Of a stretch of 64,000 nt of DNA, positions 59,359 to 64,000 are shown piece after piece. Location of the stretch: contig JACPWC010000024.1 of NCBI GenBank assembly GCA_016197225.1, positions 19,846 through 83,845 on the forward strand, read 5' to 3'. The position numbers and the translations under genes were made by a program. The stretch comes from Chloroflexota bacterium (lineage in GTDB: Bacteria; Chloroflexota; Anaerolineae; Anaerolineales; VGOW01). The notes under the pieces were generated by a model. It was given only the letters and a program-made list of their open reading frames with translations, did not search any database and had not been told where the DNA came from. The stretch's first letter is position 1. The number at the start of each line of letters is the position of its first letter.

Positions 59359-60794
59359 GAGTCCTGAGTTAGAGATGTGTCCAATGAAAAATCATACAAC
59401 AACACGGTGACGTTCTCAAAGTCGTGCCACTCGGCCAGGTAAGGCTCAGCCGCTTTCAACCATTCCAGCCGTTCAAGGTCTGGCGCGTTGCGATACAGGT
59501 CTTGCAGAAGAAGCTCTTTGTCACTCGCCGCCCCGCCCGATTCAAGCCGGTAGACAAACCACAGCCGGCCCTGCAGTGGCGGCTCAACCTGCGAATCACC
59601 ATCCATCGCTTGCAACGACAGATCGCCATGATAGTAGTAATCAAATGCCCAGTAAAAGATGCTCCGGCTCAACAAGATGTCACCCGAACGTGAATGGGCC
59701 GTGACGTACTGCGCCGCCCCTCTCCAGTCTTCGCCGAAGGTGTTCGGCGTTGACAGCGTCTGCCAACCCATCAGGCCAACCAGCAAGGCGGCCAACGCAT
59801 TGCCAACCCACGGCGTGCGCCGCCTGATAAGTTCCACACCCGCGGCCAGCGCCAGTGCGAAGGCGCACAGTGAGCCGATGAAATATCGATCCACGTACAA
59901 CGGTCGTCGAAACGATATGGCGAACGTAAGCACGGGCGGCAGGAGCCACCACAACGCCAGAAGCAATGACTGCTGGCGCAGGCGTAATTGATACATCCCA
60001 AAGCCGGCAACCGCGATGGCGACCGCCACCCCAAATTGCCATCCGGGCACAGTTCCATTTATGAATCGCCCAAAGGTCAGCCACAACGTTTCCCACTGAG
60101 GCGACGGTATCCAGGCGATCTTGAGAGTCACGCCGTGACGGTACTGTCCAGCGATCCACAAGCCAATCGGCAAGGCGGCCAGGCCTTGCGCCAGCGCCCA
60201 CCGTCGCAACCGTTCGTGGTTCTGCCTGAACGTCACCAGCAAATAAGCGAACTGAGTCAGCGGCAGGAACAAGGCAAAGTAGTGGGTCAGGTACAACACC
60301 GCAGAAATGGCGGCAAAAGCGGGCAATGCGCGTCGGAGCGGGCTGGAAAAAAGCAAGCGGCCAAAGCCAGCCATCACACCGATGCTCAACAGCGCGAGCA
60401 GTGAGTACATCCTCGCTTCGCGGCTATACCAGACAATGAACGGCGATACCGCCAGAAACAAGGCGGCTAACAGCCCGGCACGACCATTGATCCACTCCCG
60501 GCCCAGCCTTGCTACAGCCGCCACGCTTGCCACACCAAAGAAGACAGCGGGCAGGCGGAGCGCAAACTCCGAGTCGCCCAATCCGGCCAGGAGTTTCTCT
60601 GCCGCAAAGAACAGCGGCGGATGCACGGCATCCTCCCACAGCCGGTCAACCATCTCCGGCCAACTCTGGCGGATGGTGAAGGCGGTGCTACCCTCATCAT
60701 TCCATAAGCTGGCCGCGCCCAGGTCGCGCGCCCGCAGGCCAAAGGCTAGCAAGGTTATAACGATGGTAAGGAACAGCGAACTTTGTTTGGTCAC
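59334..60794 (-). CDS. GT39/ArnT-like membrane glycosyltransferase
   Basis: 486 residues with about ten membrane helices. The first loop has GAASLWNDEGSTAFTI, with the acidic DE of the GT39/GT83 (PMT/ArnT) fold, followed by DAVHPPLFFAAEKLL and WYSREARMYSLLAL, all family signatures. Such enzymes move a sugar from a polyprenyl-phosphate donor onto a protein or lipid outside the membrane. Starts at a GTG whose first base is shared with the stop of the 36-codon dppA-like mini-ORF (TAGTG), and ends inside dppA. It is therefore inserted between two copies of the dppA 5' end and coupled to both. Confidence 0.85.
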   Translation of the reverse strand: MTKQSSLFLTIVITLLAFGLRARDLGAASLWNDEGSTAFTIRQSWPEMVDRLWEDAVHPPLFFAAEKLLAGLGDSEFALRLPAVFFGVASVAAVARLGREWINGRAGLLAALFLAVSPFIVWYSREARMYSLLALLSIGVMAGFGRLLFSSPLRRALPAFAAISAVLYLTHYFALFLPLTQFAYLLVTFRQNHERLRRWALAQGLAALPIGLWIAGQYRHGVTLKIAWIPSPQWETLWLTFGRFINGTVPGWQFGVAVAIAVAGFGMYQLRLRQQSLLLALWWLLPPVLTFAISFRRPLYVDRYFIGSLCAFALALAAGVELIRRRTPWVGNALAALLVGLMGWQTLSTPNTFGEDWRGAAQYVTAHSRSGDILLSRSIFYWAFDYYYHGDLSLQAMDGDSQVEPPLQGRLWFVYRLESGGAASDKELLLQDLYRNAPDLERLEWLKAAEPYLAEWHDFENVTVLLYDFSLDTSLTQDSYETTYLR

Positions 60795-60904
60795 TATTTC
60801 GAATTACGGCTACGCGATTGATATTCCACGTGGCCGGACGTCACCTGTTCCCAGTCTACGATGCCGGAGATGCCTTCCATGTCGGCGGAGATGAGGAGTT
60901 TCAT
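60794..60904 (-). pseudogene. Truncated duplicate of dppA (36 codons)
   Basis: It reads MKLLISADMEGISGIVDWEQ, then VTSGHVEYQSRSRNSK and a stop. The first 33 codons match dppA almost exactly. Its stop codon overlaps the GTG of the glycosyltransferase, so it may act as a leader ORF for that gene. A weak GATACT box lies seven bases before its ATG. Confidence 0.85.
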
Positions 60905-60940
60905 AGGGTTTAGTATCGAATCGGGCATGAAAAAAATTGC

Positions 60941-60968
60941 TTGACACTCAGAAGTACAGGCTTATAAT
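60941..60968 (+). promoter_or_regulatory. Consensus sigma-70 promoter for small RNA
   Basis: Perfect TTGACA (60941-60946), 16-bp spacer, perfect TATAAT (60963-60968). It is the strongest promoter match seen in the window. No open reading frame follows. Confidence 0.85.
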
Positions 60969-60974
60969 AAGCCT

Positions 60975-61058
60975 ACAACAGCCGAAGACTTCCCTTTCTG
61001 GGTTGGTGATTGTCTACAGGCAATCTAGGCTGCGCCCCCTAACCACGGGGGTTTTTTT
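60975..61058 (+). ncRNA. Candidate structured small RNA convergent with DUF3800 gene
   Basis: About 84 nt from the predicted start to the end of a T tract. The closing stem CAGCC (60979-60983) pairs with GGCTG (61028-61032). Inside are a weak hairpin CCC-TTTCT-GGG (60992-61002) and a seven-pair hairpin GATTGTC-TACA-GGCAATC (61008-61025). The 3' end is a CCCCC/GGGGG hairpin (61035-61051) with T7. The loop TAACCAC of that hairpin could pair with GGTT or TGGT at 61001-61007 to make a pseudoknot. Its terminator overlaps the stop codon of the DUF3800 gene on the other strand. Structured RNA motifs next to DUF3800 genes have been described (the DUF3800 motif series of Weinberg and colleagues, from memory); which, if any, this is cannot be told here. 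Confidence 0.65.
61035..61058 (+). terminator. Intrinsic terminator of the small RNA
   Basis: Five C, a seven-base loop (TAACCAC), five G and seven T. The T tract exists only on the + strand, so it ends the small RNA and not the DUF3800 mRNA. Confidence 0.8.
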
Positions 61059-61629
61059 ATCCTTTCGCCTGACGGACGACGCCGCGTTCAACCGCCTCTT
61101 GATACAGTCGCTCCCAATCGGTTTCGCCTTCTATCCAATCCCGGACAAAGCCCGCCATCGCATCGGCGAGGCGAATAAAGGTATCACTTTCGTCACGCAA
61201 CCCCCGGACTTTGTCTACCGACAGTTGCTGTTGCCGCAGTCCGGCGGTTACCCGGTGCCGCTCATTCTTGCCCAGACCGTCAATCAATACCGTTGCCCGA
61301 TAAGGTTGACCGCCGGCGGCAACCATCACCGTTTGATTGAGAGCGCGAAGCACACATCCCTGGTAATCTCTGGTATCGTCGAAGCGGGCATACAAAATCT
61401 TGCCCCGAAATTCCGCCTTGCGAATGACTTGTGTCAGATAAGCCTGCCGTTGCTTGCGAGTGGCTTTGGTCCACTTCTTCCGGCCTTTGCCTGAAGCGGC
61501 CTCAATCTGGCCCAAAATTTCGCGGAGCGCCTCACGCTCAATCCCAACAATCACTACCGAAACGATAAACAGGCGGCCTTGCGTCTCCTGGCCGGATTCG
61601 TCAACGTAACAGTAGAGTTTTCGAGTCAT
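61057..61629 (-). CDS. DUF3800 protein
   Basis: 190 residues. It opens LYCYVDESGQETQGRLFIVS, with the conserved Asp10 and Glu11 of DUF3800, followed by DDTRDYQG, ATVLIDGLGK and RDESDTFIRLADAMAGFVRDW. The three acidic positions and strand pattern are consistent with an RNase H-like fold and a possible nuclease activity, which is a family-level prediction only. DUF3800 genes are common in defence-rich and mobile regions. Here it converges on a small-RNA candidate, and the two 3' ends overlap by two bases. A basic stretch (KGRKKWTKATRKQRQ, about residues 48-62) could bind nucleic acid. Confidence 0.85.
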   Translation of the reverse strand: MTRKLYCYVDESGQETQGRLFIVSVVIVGIEREALREILGQIEAASGKGRKKWTKATRKQRQAYLTQVIRKAEFRGKILYARFDDTRDYQGCVLRALNQTVMVAAGGQPYRATVLIDGLGKNERHRVTAGLRQQQLSVDKVRGLRDESDTFIRLADAMAGFVRDWIEGETDWERLYQEAVERGVVRQAKG

Positions 61630-61709
61630 GGCTTCGTTGACAAATCGCGGCCCGATGGTGCACCTATTGCAAACAGATTATAGCCCGAGGGCAACCCAAT
61701 CAGCCTGTT

Positions 61710-62240
61710 CTATTTCAATCCTTCCAGGGATGTAGCAACAGCAATTTCTCCGAAATAGCCAACCCAAACACCAATGAAAATTCCCGCGAATATCTGAAGC
61801 CATAAATTTTCCACAGGTCTTCTTGGCAGGAGAATAACTGTAATACCAGCTAACGTAGTTGAAGTTAGAACAACTCGTCCCAGTTCCACAGGATCCATCG
61901 TACTCGGCGGACGTTCAAGAAATGCTCCAATTAGACTTCCAATAGTGATGCCAACGAACGCCGAAACAACTGAAGTCTGAACGCCATACGCGTGTTGTAG
62001 ATCATACCGTCCAAACATTACGCCAGCCATCAAAATGACGGCAAATGTGCCACACTGCAAAGCACTGTCGAAATTTGCAGGTAACACCCCGGCCAAAACC
62101 AACAAGGGTGTTGTTGATGCAAGTAGCGCCAATAGTCCAAGAATCTTTGCGGCCAAGCCTTTGATTTTGCGCCCGCCTTGAAAACGCAATTCTCCATAAA
62201 TCAAGGCCATAAGGCCGATTATCAGCAACAGGATGAACAC
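61710..62240 (-). CDS. Hypothetical polytopic membrane protein
   Basis: 176 residues with about five membrane helices (1-17, 32-56, 62-80, 88-110 and 125-170 in two parts). No conserved functional motif was recognised; GQT/ERPPSTMDPVELGRVV is a polar loop. The start is a GTG at 62240. The base composition is less GC-rich than its neighbours (many AAT, ATT and AGA codons), which hints at separate acquisition. It lies between the DUF3800 gene and a broken glycosidase gene, with about 80 bases free on the DUF3800 side. Confidence 0.6.
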   Translation of the reverse strand: MFILLLIIGLMALIYGELRFQGGRKIKGLAAKILGLLALLASTTPLLVLAGVLPANFDSALQCGTFAVILMAGVMFGRYDLQHAYGVQTSVVSAFVGITIGSLIGAFLERPPSTMDPVELGRVVLTSTTLAGITVILLPRRPVENLWLQIFAGIFIGVWVGYFGEIAVATSLEGLK

Positions 62241-62246
62241 TTTTAA

Positions 62247-62350
62247 TCACCCCCTCCACCTCCACTCATTCCCCACCGCCGCCACGTAGCCGGCCCGCAC
62301 GTGAGCCTTGTTGCTGATACTGTAAGTGATGCCATCCTCAAAGGCTGTCT
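62247..62350 (-). pseudogene. C-terminal tail fragment of an unrelated protein
   Basis: In a frame shifted from the glycosidase the DNA reads FRWETAFEDGITYSISNKAH, then VRAGYVAAVGNEWRWRG and a TGA at 62247-62249. The alternating pattern and GNEWRW ending resemble the last strands of an outer-membrane or adhesin beta-barrel, but this is only a resemblance. It has no start and follows the glycosidase frame break. Confidence 0.4.
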
Positions 62351-64000
62351 CCCAGCGGAAAGGTGCGCGTGTGCGTCAGATCGTTCACCTCAGGTGTGTG
62401 GGTGTAAGCGTGCAAAATCAAGCCGTCGAGGTCGGTGATGCCTCTCAGCATCTCGGTGAAGTAGCGGCGGGCATCGCCCCACTGGGCGTTGTACGGGTCA
62501 ATCGGCGCGGGGCAAACAATATCATTGGCGTGCGCGCCTTGCCGGATGGCGGCCCGCACACGATTAAACACACTCGCGTAAGCAACAGGCGTAATCATCG
62601 CCCGGCCCGGCCACTCGCGCGGGTTGTTTACTTCGTTGCCCACGATCCAAATGTGGCAACCGTCGCCGGAGTTCTGGACCCAGGTGGCACACGCCTGAAT
62701 GAAGCCCTCAGTCCGGGCGGCGTCGCTCGGATCAGGAATCGTGCCGGCACTGCCGTAATGATGATTGAGCCGGACGACGACGCCAAAGCCCCGGTCGGCC
62801 CAACGCGCATACTCGTCGTGGCGGCGGCCCGGCTCCGGCCTGTCGCCCAACTCTTCGGTGAACACGGCCCAGCCGGTGCGCCGCGTTCCGTTCGGCAAAA
62901 CGTATAGGCTCAAGCCGTTGTTCGACTCGTGCGCGTCGTGGATGGCGAAGATGAAGGGACTCTCGGCGCGGGGAACTTGTGTGATCGGCGTTCGCTCAGG
63001 TATGGCCGCCACTGCTTGAGTCTCGTTGGCTCTCACATAACCTTCTTTGTGCGCCAGACTGCGAACGTGCAACCACGCGCCGTTTGCCACACGACGCAGA
63101 ACGAAGAGCGGCGCGCCTGCCGCGACTCGCGAGGCAACCGCCGGAGGCACATCCACTAAAAATCTGGCCGACGCCCACTTATCACTACCATCGCTCCAGC
63201 GCAACTTCTGCCATCGTATTCCTTCGGCGTCGGGCGGGTTCGGCTCGCCGACTGCCGTGAGGCGGGTGTTGGCTGGCACAATCACAAACTGCGTTTCGGG
63301 TTTGCGTTCAGGCCGGGTGCGAATGTTCAAAGTGCCCGTCGTTCGCACCGGGCGCTGAGGCAAGCCGTCGGCGGGGCGTTCGAGCAGGTCAACGTCCAGA
63401 GTCGGCGTCACCATTTCCGGCGGCACGTCAGCCAGGCGGCGCGGGCCGTCGGCAAAACCGTCCACCACCCAGCCGCGCTGACCGTCCGGGCAAAGCACGC
63501 GAGTCCAGAGTCGGCCCATTGAGTCAGGCGTGGCATTTATTTGTAAAACTTGCACCGGCAAGCCTGTCCACAACACGGTTGGCGCCAGCCAGGAGTCGGC
63601 GGTCACTTCGGGGCGCGAGTAGAGCCGCAGGCCGCACGTTAATTCAGTGACCCACGCCGGGCGCTCGTCGCCCTGACCCGGATCGTTCAAATAAGTTTCA
63701 CCGGCACGAGCGGCCAGCACCCAACCTTCAGCGCCGCTGTTGAGGCGGACTCGTTGATAAGATCGATCATTCTGCGCCTGCGCCGGGCCAAGCGCCGTGA
63801 GCCACGTTCCGGTCGTGATGACTGTGCCTTCCGGCCAATCGCTGTCGTCGGCGGCAGTGGTTGGAGTTTCACGCAAGGCCAGGCCAATGCCGGGCTGGAC
63901 GTAAGCGGTCTTGATCGGCACGGGCGGGTCGCCGTCGCCGCCAGGGCCGCCACTCGGCGGACGGTCGGAGAGAAACGGTTCGCCGTTGACCGACTGCGCC
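62338..64000 (-). CDS. SH3-like repeat and glycosidase-like protein, 5' end outside window, 3' end altered
   Basis: The frame is open to the right edge, so the N-terminus is missing; 553 codons are visible. A Gly/Pro-rich segment is followed by at least three bacterial SH3-like repeats (LALRETPTTAADDSDW, GLRLYSRPEV, TLNIRTRPERKPETQFVIVPANTRL). After that comes a TIM-barrel-like part with FIFAIHDAHESN, VVVRLNHHYGSAGTIPD, IWIVGNEVNNPREW (putative acid/base glutamate) and LILHAYTHTPE. The expected late strand with the nucleophile glutamate is absent: the frame ends HTRTFPLGDSL and the DNA goes on as an unrelated tail. Probably a secreted or wall-associated hydrolase that has lost its end. Confidence 0.65.
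   Translation of the reverse strand, partial: AQSVNGEPFLSDRPPSGGPGGDGDPPVPIKTAYVQPGIGLALRETPTTAADDSDWPEGTVITTGTWLTALGPAQAQNDRSYQRVRLNSGAEGWVLAARAGETYLNDPGQGDERPAWVTELTCGLRLYSRPEVTADSWLAPTVLWTGLPVQVLQINATPDSMGRLWTRVLCPDGQRGWVVDGFADGPRRLADVPPEMVTPTLDVDLLERPADGLPQRPVRTTGTLNIRTRPERKPETQFVIVPANTRLTAVGEPNPPDAEGIRWQKLRWSDGSDKWASARFLVDVPPAVASRVAAGAPLFVLRRVANGAWLHVRSLAHKEGYVRANETQAVAAIPERTPITQVPRAESPFIFAIHDAHESNNGLSLYVLPNGTRRTGWAVFTEELGDRPEPGRRHDEYARWADRGFGVVVRLNHHYGSAGTIPDPSDAARTEGFIQACATWVQNSGDGCHIWIVGNEVNNPREWPGRAMITPVAYASVFNRVRAAIRQGAHANDIVCPAPIDPYNAQWGDARRYFTEMLRGITDLDGLILHAYTHTPEVNDLTHTRTFPLGDSL

Noticed and set aside
60412..60422. CGCTTCGCG inside the GT39 gene
   Set aside because: It encodes part of the conserved WYSREARMYS motif and has no flanking 4-bp direct repeat, so it is a chance coding match and not a micro-element copy.
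60975..61058. Small RNA as a tracrRNA, 6S RNA or tRNA-like molecule
   Set aside because: No Cas genes or repeats are present, it is too short for 6S RNA, and it has no tRNA cloverleaf or T-loop motif.

Overview
The window is a GC-rich bacterial chromosome segment carrying about 50 genes and almost no phage or insertion-sequence genes. The best guess for the source is a Chloroflexota (Anaerolineae-like) bacterium, probably an environmental or metagenome-assembled genome. This is inferred from the many GAF-domain sensor proteins, several apparently leaderless genes (a TATAAT-like box 6-8 bases before the start codon), DUF3048 lipoproteins, Thr/Pro-rich secreted tails, and the rpmH-rnpA-yidD-yidC-jag block. 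No rRNA or tRNA gene was seen, so the taxonomy is not proven.

Layout. 1-7 kb: a KTSC fragment, comEA-like gene, GT9 glycosyltransferase, Het-C/phospholipase-like protein, zinc-ribbon membrane protein, MaoC hydratase, secreted glycosidase and a broken metallo-beta-lactamase gene. 7-13.4 kb: class A penicillin-binding protein, CDF transporter with three dimerisation modules, cupin protein and a small anchored protein. 13.4-22 kb: a methylase-like protein with zinc ribbon, an HU/IHF-like protein, a ParA plus membrane-protein pair and a 14-repeat RCC1 protein. 22.2-25.9 kb: rpmH, rnpA, yidD, a PQQ-propeller lipoprotein, yidC and jag. 26.1-42.8 kb: a long same-strand run of two receivers, a multi-GAF/PAS protein, a ParA-like ATPase, two more membrane GAF proteins, a giant hybrid histidine kinase, a threonine synthase fused to a receiver domain, and an EamA exporter. 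42.9-48.4 kb: on the other strand, a response regulator, two sensor kinases and an MNT/HEPN pair. 48.5-52.1 kb: two DUF3048 lipoproteins and a second MNT/HepT pair. 52.2-54.7 kb: fabF and a fabH with an altered 3' end. 54.7-57 kb: a minus-strand operon holding three tandem paralogues of an unrecognised small membrane protein, then a SEC-C protein. 57-64 kb: a PLP enzyme, M55 aminopeptidase, GT39-like glycosyltransferase, a candidate small RNA convergent with a DUF3800 gene, a membrane protein and an SH3/glycosidase protein running off the window.

Two things stand out. First, most intergenic gaps hold degenerate heptamer arrays or imperfect inverted repeats. In three of them a 9-bp hairpin word, CGCGAAGCG, sits between perfect 4-bp direct repeats of different sequence, and at one locus the opposite arm of the palindrome gives the uninterrupted sequence. 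This looks like a very small mobile element, similar in behaviour to the small dispersed repeats described in heterocystous cyanobacteria. Second, at 60.94-61.06 kb a consensus sigma-70 promoter, a foldable stretch of about 84 nt and an intrinsic terminator make a candidate structured RNA whose end abuts a DUF3800 gene.

Several genes are broken or spliced to unrelated fragments: the metallo-beta-lactamase, fabH, the zinc-ribbon gene, the terminal glycosidase, and 3' remnants at 10.46 and 56.9 kb. The region therefore either rearranges at small scale or contains assembly joins.
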